Position numbers and translations under genes: made by a program. Shown here piece by piece: positions 23,439 through 31,415 of a stretch of 34,520 bases of DNA. A model generated the notes under the pieces. The model made no database searches. It worked only from the letters and a program-made list of their open reading frames with translations, and was not told the DNA's origin. The stretch is from the NCBI GenBank assembly GCA_022340425.1, contig JAJDNY010000074.1, forward strand, positions 1-34,520. The letters are read 5' to 3'. Within the stretch, counting starts at the first letter, position 1. Each line of letters begins with the position of its first letter. The stretch is from Desulfobacteraceae bacterium (GTDB taxonomy: Bacteria > Desulfobacterota > Desulfobacteria > Desulfobacterales > JAABRJ01).

Positions 23439-24511
23439 GCTCGCCTCCCCGGACCCCGATCCAGCCCCCCGGGGGCCCCGCCCGCCGCCCAGAGGCGATG
23501 GTCGAACAGGCGCCCGGCGGGGGTCAAATCGAAGAGCGCATCGGCCGCCAGCAGGGCCACCGCCTGGGTCCAGGTGACCTTTTCCGATGGCCAGACCACC
23601 ATTTCCGGGAAGGTGAACCCGCACCAGAAGGCCCCGTCGGGATAGCGCTTGCCGCTGATCCAGCCGAAAATCATCCCGGCCAGGTCGCGCCGGCCGATGG
23701 CCGCCAGGGCCAGCACCAATTCGCAGGTCTCGGCGATGGTGACCCAGGGCTGGTCCGAAACGCAGCGTACCCCCTGGCCCTGGACGATGAATTTTTTCCA
23801 GGAGCGCCGGATGCGGCTCTCGGCGGCCGCCCCGGTGACCGCCCCGGCCAGCACCGGGTAAAACCAGTCCATCGAAAAACGCGATTTGGCCATGTTGAAG
23901 TGGTGGGGGCGCTGGCGGATGGCCTCCCCCAGGCGCTCCAGGGCCGCCTGCCAGCCCGGCCGGGGGCGACCCAGAAGGCGCGCCACTGCCAGGGCGCACT
24001 TGAGGCTCATGAAAATCGAGCTGCAGCCGGTCAAAAGCGCCATGCGGTCGACCTTGCCGGCGGGGCTGACGGCCCAGTGAACTTCGCCGCCCTGGGCCTG
24101 CAAGCCCAGGGCGAAGTCGATCCCACCGCAGAGGGTGGGCCACATCTGATGCAGCAATCCGGGGTCCCCGGTCACCAAGTAGTAATGGTAAAGCCCCACG
24201 GCGATGTAGGCGGCGTGGTGGGCCTCGCGCCCCTTCTGGGCGGGTTGCCCGTCCCGGTAGGACTGGTACCAGCTGCCGTCGGGAAGCTGCGTGCGCGCCA
24301 GCCAGCGGAAGGCCTGACGGGCTTCGGCCAGATAGCCACCCAGTTGCAGGCCCATGGCGGCCTCGATGTGGTCCCAGGGGTCAGTCTTGTCGCCCGGGCT
24401 CCAGGGGATTTCGCCGCTGGGTTTCTGGGCGGCCGCGATCAGCCCGGCAAGGACGGCTACCGAGACCGCCGGGCGCTCTTTGAGGGGGGATACGGGCATT
24501 TCCATGAGCAT
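23435..24511 (-). CDS. Alpha/alpha-barrel protein (six-hairpin glycosidase/prenyltransferase-like fold)
   Basis: 358 residues, no signal peptide. Repeated helical hairpins with aromatic motifs such as LPDGSWYQSY, AYIAVGLYHYY, GGIDFALGLQ, and YPDGAFWCGF typify (alpha/alpha)6 barrels annotated as prenyltransferase-like or GH15-like proteins. I cannot identify catalytic acids with certainty (candidates: the Glu in AETCELVLAL and the Asp in DKTDPWDHIEA), so the activity is unknown. It translates into the acyltransferase gene through a four-base TTGA overlap, so the two proteins are probably made together and may act on the same glycan. ATG 24511 is followed by two more in-frame ATGs (MLMEM); the precise start is uncertain. 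Confidence 0.75.
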   Translation of the reverse strand: MLMEMPVSPLKERPAVSVAVLAGLIAAAQKPSGEIPWSPGDKTDPWDHIEAAMGLQLGGYLAEARQAFRWLARTQLPDGSWYQSYRDGQPAQKGREAHHAAYIAVGLYHYYLVTGDPGLLHQMWPTLCGGIDFALGLQAQGGEVHWAVSPAGKVDRMALLTGCSSIFMSLKCALAVARLLGRPRPGWQAALERLGEAIRQRPHHFNMAKSRFSMDWFYPVLAGAVTGAAAESRIRRSWKKFIVQGQGVRCVSDQPWVTIAETCELVLALAAIGRRDLAGMIFGWISGKRYPDGAFWCGFTFPEMVVWPSEKVTWTQAVALLAADALFDLTPAGRLFDHRLWAAGGAPGGLDRGPGRRA

Positions 24512-24582
24512 CAGCGTTTAGGGCGAGAATCGTCTGCCGCCGGTGGCGGTAAAAAGCCCGCCGCCGGCAGCCCGCGAAAATT

Positions 24583-25818
24583 TCAAACCGGTTTTGGGCG
24601 GCGCCGACCCGCCCAGCCGAACCAGGCCAGCGCGAGGAACTGCAGTCCCAGCATCGCCCCGAAGCCGGCCTGATAGCCTTCGGGGGCGTAGCCGCCGGCG
24701 GGGCCGGGCAGCCACAGGGTGATCACGGCGCCGATCCCCCACTGGGCGGCAAAGGCCGCAACGAACACCAGCAGGTTGAGTCCGGTGTTGACCCGCCCGG
24801 CGAGAGTGTCGGGAAACTGCTGGGTCAGGTCGGCGTAACAGAGGATCCCGCTCGTGCCGAAGAGCCCGAAAGCGGCCCAGAGAAGCAGCGGCGGCAGCGG
24901 CGCCTCCAGGATCACCAGAATCTGGACCGCCATGAAGATTCCCATCCCCGCGGCGGCCACGCTGCGCACCGGGACGCCCCGCTGGGCCAGCCACTGGGTG
25001 AAGCGCCCCATGACGATGAAGCCGGCCACCATCGCCAGCGCCACCCAGAACAGCACCTGGGCCACGGCCAGTCTCGGCAGCCCGGCCACGTCCCGCAGCC
25101 AGGGGCCCGCCCACAAGCCTTGAATGGAGAGAAACGTCGCCTGCGAAAAGGTGCACCAGGGGGCAACGCGCCAGAAGACCGGACTGGTGAAGACCGTCAC
25201 GATGCCCCGCAGCTGGGACCGCAGCCCGGCGCCGCGGTCGGGCGGGCGCCCTTCGGGCACCACCAGATAGACGCCAGCGGCGGCGGCCAGGGTCACCACC
25301 CCCAGCATCAGAAAAACGCCCCGCCAGTCGGTCACCTGCAGCGCGAACTGCACCGGCGCCGTGGCCGTCACCGCTCCCAGGCCGCCGGCGGCCAGCTGGA
25401 GCCCGTTGATGCCCGGCAGGCGCTGGCGTGGAAACCAGAAAACGAAGGCGGTGAAGGCCGCCATCAGGCAGGCCGAAACGCCCAGGCCGATCAAGGCCCG
25501 CCCGAGCACCAGCCCGGCGGTGGTCTCGGCGCGAGCGAAGAGCAGGGCCCCGCTGCCGGCCAGAACCAGCAGCACGGCCTCCACCCGCCGCGGCCCGAAG
25601 CGGTCCAGCAGCACCCCCAGGGGCAGCTGGAAGGCGGCGAAGGTCAGAAAATAGACCGCCGTCAGCAGCCCCAGCCCGGCCGAGCCGATCCCCAGGTCGG
25701 CCACCAGGTCGGGGGCGATGACGGCGTTGACGACCCGGTAGAGGTAGGAGAGAAAATAACCCAGGGCGAAGGGAATAAAAACGCGCAAGCGCTGGCTGCG
25801 TGATACGGTACTCTCCAC
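24583..25818 (-). CDS. Major facilitator superfamily transporter
   Basis: 411 residues from a GTG start. Twelve hydrophobic segments in two bundles of six. The signature loop after TM2 reads GVLLDRFGPRRVE (G-x3-D-R-x-G-x-R-R), and RALIGLGVSACLMAAFTAFVFWFPRQR resembles the TM4-TM5 region of organic-anion/nitrate-type MFS carriers. The substrate is unknown. Start chosen at GTG 25818, preceded by AAGGAA; the reading frame stays open upstream through the YkgJ-like gene but that stretch lacks membrane segments. The gap to the upstream YkgJ-like gene is only 14 bp, suggesting one transcript. 71 bp separate it from the downstream barrel gene. Confidence 0.88.
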   Translation of the reverse strand: MESTVSRSQRLRVFIPFALGYFLSYLYRVVNAVIAPDLVADLGIGSAGLGLLTAVYFLTFAAFQLPLGVLLDRFGPRRVEAVLLVLAGSGALLFARAETTAGLVLGRALIGLGVSACLMAAFTAFVFWFPRQRLPGINGLQLAAGGLGAVTATAPVQFALQVTDWRGVFLMLGVVTLAAAAGVYLVVPEGRPPDRGAGLRSQLRGIVTVFTSPVFWRVAPWCTFSQATFLSIQGLWAGPWLRDVAGLPRLAVAQVLFWVALAMVAGFIVMGRFTQWLAQRGVPVRSVAAAGMGIFMAVQILVILEAPLPPLLLWAAFGLFGTSGILCYADLTQQFPDTLAGRVNTGLNLLVFVAAFAAQWGIGAVITLWLPGPAGGYAPEGYQAGFGAMLGLQFLALAWFGWAGRRRPKPV

Positions 25819-25832
25819 GGCGGCGGTTTCCT

Positions 25833-26354
25833 TCAGGTGCTGGCGCGGATAAACGCGTTTTCCATTTCCCGGCGCAATTGCGCGACGGCCCCCAGCTGTC
25901 GGCGGAGCCGCCCGAGCGCCTGGCGGCCGTCCCGGCCAAGCAGGGCCGTCTGCTGCGGGCACAGGTACCAGATGCACACCCACGGCCGCAGCGGACGCGA
26001 CAGGCGGCAGCCGGCCGCGCCCAGATAGCGGCAGGGGTCGTGCAGGCGCCGGCGCAGCTGGGCCGGCGGTCGGGGCTGCCCGCTGAGGTGCAGGTAGAGC
26101 AGGTCACGAAAATCGAACCAGACCCGCGCGCGCTCGCAGCAGGACGACAGGCAGCGGCTGCAGCTCAGGCTGCCCAGGGCCGTCATCACGGGTGCCACCT
26201 GCGCCAGCAGAAGGCGGATCTCGGCGGCACACGCAGCGGCCGCCGCCAACCGCGGCCGATGGCGGCCGACGGCCTGGGCCAGGCTGTCCTCGACGGCTTG
26301 CCAGGCCGCGGCGCCGTCCCATGGCGGCAGCGGCGGATTGTGTGCACCAGACAT
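25833..26354 (-). CDS. YkgJ-like cysteine-cluster protein
   Basis: 173 residues. Two cysteine groups are spaced like the YkgJ (UPF0153) family: LSCSRCLSSCCERA (C-x2-C-x3-C-C) and DPCRYLGAAGCRLSRPLRPWVCIWYLC, whose C-R-L-x-x-x-x-R-P-x3-C core matches the typical CxxL...RPxxC. Such proteins bind zinc or an Fe-S cluster; no function is proven. Start chosen at MSGAHNPPLP with GGGAA upstream; the frame is open 29 codons further but that portion is Ala/Gly-rich and unlike the family. The N-terminal ~70 residues are Ala-rich and helical. It leads an operon with the MFS transporter. Confidence 0.75.
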   Translation of the reverse strand: MSGAHNPPLPPWDGAAAWQAVEDSLAQAVGRHRPRLAAAAACAAEIRLLLAQVAPVMTALGSLSCSRCLSSCCERARVWFDFRDLLYLHLSGQPRPPAQLRRRLHDPCRYLGAAGCRLSRPLRPWVCIWYLCPQQTALLGRDGRQALGRLRRQLGAVAQLRREMENAFIRAST

Positions 26355-26576
26355 GGACGTGATTCCCGTTTTTCCCGCAAGTTCGCTACCCGCGCCCAAC
26401 GCCGCGGGCGCCGCACCCCTTGAGCTTTCCCCGCATATCACAGGCCGGCTTCGGGCGCCAGCCGCAGATTGCGATTGACAGGCGGCGGGCCGGGGAATAA
26501 GCGTGAATCAAACCCCGCCGAATACGGCGGCTCGTCAAACGCACGCCCTTCAGCCGAGGGGGGAAAGGACGGCAGC

Positions 26577-26813
26577 ATGTCCGAGATTCGAATGACAGCG
26601 GAACTGCGCACCGATTACGATGCGGAGGTGACCGGTCTGCCCGCCGAACGGTGGGGTGAGGCGGTCTTCAAAGTGGGGCAGGAGGAGATCGTGTTGGAGG
26701 TCAGCGTGGAAAAAAACGTAATCGTGGCCGTCATGGCCGGCGAGGATGCGGTCTGGAAGGGAACCCTGGCGGGTCTCAAAATGCTGCTGCGGGGCGAAAT
26801 CGGCGGCCGCTGA
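26577..26813 (+). CDS. Small conserved-looking protein of unknown function (78 residues)
   Basis: MSEIRMTAELRTDYDAEVTGL... to ...LLRGEIGGR. It reads as a compact alternating beta-strand protein (EEIVLEVSVEKNVIVAVMAGEDAVWKGTLAGLKMLL) with one C-terminal helix; no Cys, no signal peptide, acidic. AAAGGA precedes the ATG with seven bases of spacing, and GC and codon usage match the neighbours, so I consider it a real gene. It is convergent with the alpha/beta hydrolase, leaving 13 bp between stops. I do not recognise the family. Confidence 0.65.
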   Translation: MSEIRMTAELRTDYDAEVTGLPAERWGEAVFKVGQEEIVLEVSVEKNVIVAVMAGEDAVWKGTLAGLKMLLRGEIGGR

Positions 26814-26826
26814 GCGCCCGCTGCCG

Positions 26827-27429
26827 TCAGAGCGCCGCCGCCAGCGCCATCTCCAGCTGCGCCAGTGCGCCGCCGTAGAAATGATCGGCCCGGGGAATCA
26901 CCACCACCCGCGCCGCCGGGTTGAGGCGTTTGGCGAGTGCACCGACCGCCTCGGCGGGCGCGATCTCGTCGCTGGCCCCGGTCACCGCCAGCCGCAGCCC
27001 GGGCAGGGCCGGCACGGCGCTGAAGTCCATGACGGCCACCGGCGGCGAGACCATGATCTGATCCGCATTCACATCGGCCGCGACCGCGGCGCGGGCGTTC
27101 ACCCAGCTGCCGAACGAATACCCGGCGACCAGGGGGGCCTCGAAGCCCGCCGTGCGCAGGTAGCCCAGCGCGGCCAGCAGATCCTGCTGCTCGCCGAGGC
27201 CGTCGCTGTATGCCCCCTGGCTGGCGCCCACCCCCCTGAAGTTGAAGCGCAGGGCGCTCACCCCTTTTTTGCGGCAGGCCGCGGCGATGGCCATCACCAC
27301 GGGGTTGTCCATGTCCCCGCCGTAGAGCGGGTGGGGATGGGTGATCACCATCGCGCGCGCCGCGCCGTTTTCCTCGAGGACCCCCTGGAGCCACAGATTT
27401 TCGCAAAGAAACCGGATGGGACGCGCCAT
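26827..27429 (-). CDS. Alpha/beta hydrolase
   Basis: 200 residues, a compact lid-less alpha/beta hydrolase. Nucleophile S105 in GYSFGS, acid probably D154 in TGASDEIAP and base H183 in RADHFYGG form the triad. HPHPLYGGDMDN (31-42) is the oxyanion-region signature of the small 'HPHP' hydrolases, and FNFRGVGASQG follows. Substrates of this group are generally unknown; esterase or peptidase activity is possible. Start MARPIRFLCENL. It lies between RNase D (64 bp upstream) and the convergent small gene. No signal peptide, so cytoplasmic. Confidence 0.9.
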   Translation of the reverse strand: MARPIRFLCENLWLQGVLEENGAARAMVITHPHPLYGGDMDNPVVMAIAAACRKKGVSALRFNFRGVGASQGAYSDGLGEQQDLLAALGYLRTAGFEAPLVAGYSFGSWVNARAAVAADVNADQIMVSPPVAVMDFSAVPALPGLRLAVTGASDEIAPAEAVGALAKRLNPAARVVVIPRADHFYGGALAQLEMALAAAL

Positions 27430-27493
27430 TTTGCATTCCGCTGGTCTGCCGAGACCTGCCGGGGGCCGGCCCCGTCAGAATCTGGGCCAGCCG

Positions 27494-28696
27494 CTAGGGG
27501 GAGATTTTCCTGAGAACCTGGAGGATTTCATCCCCGAAAACCTGCTTCTGCCAGTTCTTCAAATCCGGCAGGCTGTCGAGGTCCGCCGGGCGGCGGGGGT
27601 TGCGGGCCGCAAGCGCCGTAATGAGGGTGTTATTGCACAGCAGCCCCGGTGAGAGGCCGAGGGCGCTGCCCCGCTTCTCCCGCCAGCGTTTGAGGGCCTC
27701 GGCGCGGTTGGCCACCTCGGGGCCGACCGCCGGCACCCGCGTGCGAGGGTAGCGCGGCAGACGGTTGGGCGGCAGGGCCTCGGCCTCGGCCACCGTCGCG
27801 AGCAGCGGACGCGCCAGCATCTTGACCTGCTTGGGGCTCAGGGCGCCGGTGGCTTTGAGGGCCTCCAGGCTGCGCGGCCGAGCCTGGGCCAGTTTCATGA
27901 CCGCCGCGTTGGAAAGCACCTTGAACGGCGGCCGGTCCTTCTGGGCGGCCAGCGACTGCCGCAGCTGCAGCAGCGCTTCCAGCACGGCCAGGGTCGCGCG
28001 GTCCAACCGCCCGGCCCCCTTGAAGCGCAGAAACAGCGGCTGGGCGTTGTCCTCTGGAACGCGCACCCGGGTGAGCAGGTCGCACTCCTCCTGGACCCAG
28101 GAAAGACGCCCGGCCGCCTTCAGCTCGGCGGTCAGGGCCGCCGCCAGGGGCAGCAGCAGGCTGACGTCGGCCGCGGCGTAGGCCAGCATCTCCGGCGGCA
28201 GCGGACGCTGGGACCAGTCGCGTTTCTGGTATTTCTTTTCCAGGGCCACGCCGAAGCGCGCCTGCAGCACGGCGTTCAGCCCCGACTGCTGATGGCCCAA
28301 AAAGCGGCAGGCCAGTTCGGTATCGAAGAGCGACTGGAGCTCAATCCCGAAATCCCGGTGGAGGGAGCGGACATCGTAGTCCGCCCCGTGAAAAACCTTT
28401 TGCACGCGAGGGTCGGCGAAAAAACGTTTGAGGGGCTCGAGATCCGGCAAGGCCAGCGGGTCGAGCACGAAATTTTCCGTGCCGGTGGTGATCTGCAGCA
28501 GGCAGACCTTCTCACGGAAGTGAAACATCGAGTCGGCTTCCAGGTCCACTGCCAGGGCCGGGGCTTCCTCCAGGCGGCGCGCCAGTTCCGCCAGCTGCAC
28601 GGGAGTGGTGATCAGGTGAAAAGATTCAGCCTCGGCGGCATCCGACGGGGTGAACCCCGACGGGGCTTGGTGCAGAGAAGCGGCGGGTACGGTCAT
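27494..28696 (-). CDS. rnd: Ribonuclease D
   Basis: 400 residues. DEDDy exonuclease: D51 and E53 in VDLEAD, D108 in HGADYD, Y173 and D177 in YAAADVSLL. Two HRDC-like helical domains follow (roughly residues 220-290 and 310-395), completing the RNase D layout. It trims 3' ends of tRNA and other stable RNA. The proposed ATG at 28696 has no Shine-Dalgarno in the preceding bases; upstream on the minus strand is an A/T-rich stretch (TTATATTTGAC) that could be a -10 of a leaderless or short-leader transcript. Divergent from thrS across 202 bp. Confidence 0.94.
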   Translation of the reverse strand: MTVPAASLHQAPSGFTPSDAAEAESFHLITTPVQLAELARRLEEAPALAVDLEADSMFHFREKVCLLQITTGTENFVLDPLALPDLEPLKRFFADPRVQKVFHGADYDVRSLHRDFGIELQSLFDTELACRFLGHQQSGLNAVLQARFGVALEKKYQKRDWSQRPLPPEMLAYAAADVSLLLPLAAALTAELKAAGRLSWVQEECDLLTRVRVPEDNAQPLFLRFKGAGRLDRATLAVLEALLQLRQSLAAQKDRPPFKVLSNAAVMKLAQARPRSLEALKATGALSPKQVKMLARPLLATVAEAEALPPNRLPRYPRTRVPAVGPEVANRAEALKRWREKRGSALGLSPGLLCNNTLITALAARNPRRPADLDSLPDLKNWQKQVFGDEILQVLRKISP

Positions 28697-28862
28697 GTCA
28701 AATATAATTTTTTTTCCTTGACCCGGGGGAGCATTTCCCGTAAGGGTTCTTTTTTACTGATGATATCAAACTTTACTGCCGATTGCGGACTGCTTTGCGG
28801 CGGCCATTGAAAGAGGCCGCGGCTGTAAAAGGCGCCCGGCCGGCAGCGGCCAAGCGGATCAC

Positions 28863-28880
28863 GGGGGCCTGCGAGCCCCC
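28863..28880 (+). promoter_or_regulatory. Hairpin in the thrS leader
   Basis: GGGGGC (28863-28868), loop CTGCGA, GCCCCC (28875-28880), ending seven bases before the GAAAGGG ribosome-binding site of thrS. It could modulate initiation. The remainder of the 202-bp gap contains an A/T-rich stretch near 28700-28715 and TTGACC at 28718-28723, a possible -35 without a good -10. I see no convincing T-box. Confidence 0.35.
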
Positions 28881-28898
28881 CTCCCCGAAAGGGACATT

Positions 28899-30833
28899 AT
28901 GATACATATCACACTTCCCGACGGAACCCTAAAGAAATTTGAGGCCCCCCCCACGGGCCTTGAGGTCGCCCGCACGATCTCCGAAGGCCTTGCCCGCAAC
29001 TGCGTCGCCATGGAACTGGATGGCCGGGTGGTCGATCTGAACACCGAAATCACCCGTGACACCCGGCTGCGCCTGATCACGACCCGCGACCCCGAGGCGG
29101 TCGAGATTTTACGCCACTCGGCGGCCCACGTGATGGCCCAGGCGATCCTGCACCTTTACCCGGACGCCAAGCTGACCATCGGCCCCGCCGTGGAAAACGG
29201 CTTCTACTACGACATTGACATGGCGCCGGTCTCCGAGGAGGATTTCCCAGCCATCGAGGCCGAAATCCAGAAGATCATCAAGGCCAAGCTGCCCTTCAAG
29301 CGCCGCCTCGTGCCCAAAGAGGAGGCGCTTGCCTTCTACCGCGCTGAACCCTACAAGCTGGAGATGCTCAACGCCCTGGAAGACGGGCAGATCTCCTTTT
29401 ACAGCCAGGGGGATTTCACCGACCTCTGCCGCGGGCCGCACCTGCCCCACACCGGCTTTGTCAAGGCCATCAAGCTCATGAAGGTCTCCGGCGCCTACTG
29501 GCGCGCCGACCAGAAAAACGCCCAGCTGCAGCGGATTTACGGCACGGCTTTTTTCGACAAGAAAGAGCTTGCGGCCTATCTCAACTTCCTCGAGGAGGCC
29601 AAGAACCGCAACCACCGCAAAATCGGCGAGGCCATGGCGCTTTTCAGCTTCCACGAGGAGGCGCCGGGCATGCCGTTTTTCCACGCCAAGGGCATGGTGC
29701 TGTGGAACTGCCTGCTGGACTACTGGCGTGAGGAGCACCGGGCGGCCGGCTACGTGGAGACCAAGACGCCGATCCTGCTCAACCGGGGGTTGTGGGAGCG
29801 CAGCGGCCACTGGGAAAACTACCGTGAGAACATGTACACCACGGTCGTCGACGAGGAACAGTACGCCATCAAACCGATGAACTGCCCCGGCGGCATGCTG
29901 ATCTACAAGAACCGCCCGCACTCCTACAAGGATTTCCCGATCCGGGCGGCGGAGGTCGGTCTGGTGCACCGCCACGAACTGAGCGGGGTGCTCTCCGGGC
30001 TTTTCCGGGTGCGCGCCTTCCACCAGGACGACGCCCACATTTTCATGACCCCGGAGCAGATCCAGGATGAAATCCTGGGCGTTCTGCGGCTGGTGGAACG
30101 CATCTACAGCACCTTCGGACTCGGGTTTCACCTGGAGCTCTCCACCCGGCCGGAGAAGTCCATCGGCACCGACGCCCAGTGGGCCACGGCCACCCAGGGG
30201 CTGGAGTCGGCCCTCAAACGCTACGGCCGCGACTACAAGATCAATGCCGGCGACGGTGCCTTCTACGGGCCCAAAATCGACATCCACATCAAAGACGCCC
30301 TGGGGCGCACCTGGCAGTGCGGGACGGTCCAGCTGGACATGGCGCTGCCCGAGCGCTTCGACCTCTGGTACGTGGCCAGCGACAACGAAAAGCACCGGCC
30401 GATCATGATCCACCGGGTGATTTACGGCTCCATCGAGCGTTTTTTCGGCATCCTGATCGAACACTTCGCCGGCAAGTTCCCCCTCTGGATGGCGCCGGTG
30501 CAGGCGATCCTGCTGCCCATCAACGACGATCTGGCGGCCCATGCGCGGGAGCTGCGCCAGCAGCTGGAAGCAGCCGGCATCCGCACCGAGGTGGACGATC
30601 GCACCGAGAGCCTCAACAAAAAGATCCGCGAAGCCCAGCTCAACCGGGTCCCCCTGATCCTGACGGTGGGCGCCAGGGAAAAGGCCGCCGGGACCTTCGC
30701 CGTGCGGACCCTCGACGGGCAGGTACACCAGGGGCTGGCCCGGGAGAGTTTTTTTGATAAAGTCCGCGACCACATCCGCAAGCGCCGGCTGGACCTGGAC
30801 ATCTTCGGCCCGCCGCCCGCCCGGCAGCCCTGA
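28899..30833 (+). CDS. thrS: Threonyl-tRNA synthetase
   Basis: 644 residues, the full bacterial length. TGS domain 1-60; editing domain with H73-x3-H77 (HSAAH) and CRGPHLPHTG; class II core with motif 2 around FRVRAFHQDDAHIF and the zinc Cys in MNCPGGM; anticodon domain in the last ~100 residues (LPINDDLAAHARELRQQL). It charges tRNA-Thr. Ribosome-binding site GAAAGGG. A leader hairpin lies directly upstream. In many bacteria thrS is followed by infC-rpmI-rplT, but here a terminator and a VanZ-like gene follow, so the translation cluster is not conserved. Confidence 0.98.
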   Translation: MIHITLPDGTLKKFEAPPTGLEVARTISEGLARNCVAMELDGRVVDLNTEITRDTRLRLITTRDPEAVEILRHSAAHVMAQAILHLYPDAKLTIGPAVENGFYYDIDMAPVSEEDFPAIEAEIQKIIKAKLPFKRRLVPKEEALAFYRAEPYKLEMLNALEDGQISFYSQGDFTDLCRGPHLPHTGFVKAIKLMKVSGAYWRADQKNAQLQRIYGTAFFDKKELAAYLNFLEEAKNRNHRKIGEAMALFSFHEEAPGMPFFHAKGMVLWNCLLDYWREEHRAAGYVETKTPILLNRGLWERSGHWENYRENMYTTVVDEEQYAIKPMNCPGGMLIYKNRPHSYKDFPIRAAEVGLVHRHELSGVLSGLFRVRAFHQDDAHIFMTPEQIQDEILGVLRLVERIYSTFGLGFHLELSTRPEKSIGTDAQWATATQGLESALKRYGRDYKINAGDGAFYGPKIDIHIKDALGRTWQCGTVQLDMALPERFDLWYVASDNEKHRPIMIHRVIYGSIERFFGILIEHFAGKFPLWMAPVQAILLPINDDLAAHARELRQQLEAAGIRTEVDDRTESLNKKIREAQLNRVPLILTVGAREKAAGTFAVRTLDGQVHQGLARESFFDKVRDHIRKRRLDLDIFGPPPARQP

Positions 30834-30837
30834 CCGG

Positions 30838-30879
30838 CGACCGGCCGCGCCGCCCGCGAGGCGGCGGAGCCGGTCGTTT
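30838..30879 (+). terminator. Long GC-rich hairpin with short U run after thrS
   Basis: CGACCGGC (30838-30845) pairs with GCCGGTCG (30869-30876); inner CGCCGCC (30848-30854) pairs with GGCGGCG (30860-30866), loop CGCGA. TTT follows at 30877-30879. It starts four bases after the thrS stop. Confidence 0.6.
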
Positions 30880-30899
30880 GGGAAGCCCGTGGCCCCCGC

Positions 30900-31340
30900 T
30901 TGAAAGCCCGTATCCCAGAGCTGCTGAGCGCCTGGCTGCCCCCAGCGGCATACTGCCTGTTGATTTTCAGCGCCTCCGCGCGCCCCGCGCTGCCCGGCAT
31001 GGACGCCTTTGCCCACCAGGACAAACTTGTCCACGGTTTAGCTTACGCGGTGATGGGGGCCCTCTTCCACCGCGCCCTGAAACGCACCCTGCCACCCCGA
31101 TTTTCGGGCCTGACGGTGGCCTTCGCCATCGGGCTGGCCACCCTCTACGGCCTCAGCGACGAGTTCCACCAGAGTTTCGTCCCCGGCCGGACCGCCGCGG
31201 CCGGCGACCTGGCCGCGGATTTCCTGGGCAGCCTGGTGGGCGCCCTGCTCCACCGACGCCTGGCGCTCACCCGCCGGCCGCGGCCCGGCGCAATTCGCGG
31301 ATTGACAAAAGACCGCCGTTCCGATAAGGAAACCAGGTGA
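30900..31340 (+). CDS. VanZ-like family membrane protein
   Basis: 146 residues from a proposed TTG start. VanZ hallmarks: an N-terminal hydrophobic helix ending in SASARP, then HQDKLVHGLAYAVMGALF, a central helix LTVAFAIGLATLYGLSDEFHQSFVPGR with the conserved D-E-x-H-Q, and a fourth helix ADFLGSLVGALL. Four membrane segments. Family members include VanZ, linked to teicoplanin resistance in enterococci, but most have unknown function. No ATG precedes the first helix in this frame; the next Met is in the loop after it, so TTG at 30900 is the likely start, with a poor Shine-Dalgarno. It follows thrS after a hairpin. Its 3' end overlaps a possible promoter for the formate dehydrogenase gene. Confidence 0.82.
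   Translation: MKARIPELLSAWLPPAAYCLLIFSASARPALPGMDAFAHQDKLVHGLAYAVMGALFHRALKRTLPPRFSGLTVAFAIGLATLYGLSDEFHQSFVPGRTAAAGDLAADFLGSLVGALLHRRLALTRRPRPGAIRGLTKDRRSDKETR
31302..31330 (+). promoter_or_regulatory. Candidate promoter for the formate dehydrogenase gene
   Basis: Perfect -35 TTGACA (31302-31307), 17-base spacer, TAAGGA (31325-31330), a weak -10. It lies within the 3' end of the VanZ-like gene, about 85 bp before the formate dehydrogenase start. Shifting the -10 by one base gives GATAAG. Confidence 0.35.
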
Positions 31341-31415
31341 CGGAAATCGCCCCGGAAGTCAGCTTGCGCCGTTTTGCGCGGCTTTTTACCCCCCCTTCAA
31401 GGAGAAGTTGCTGTC

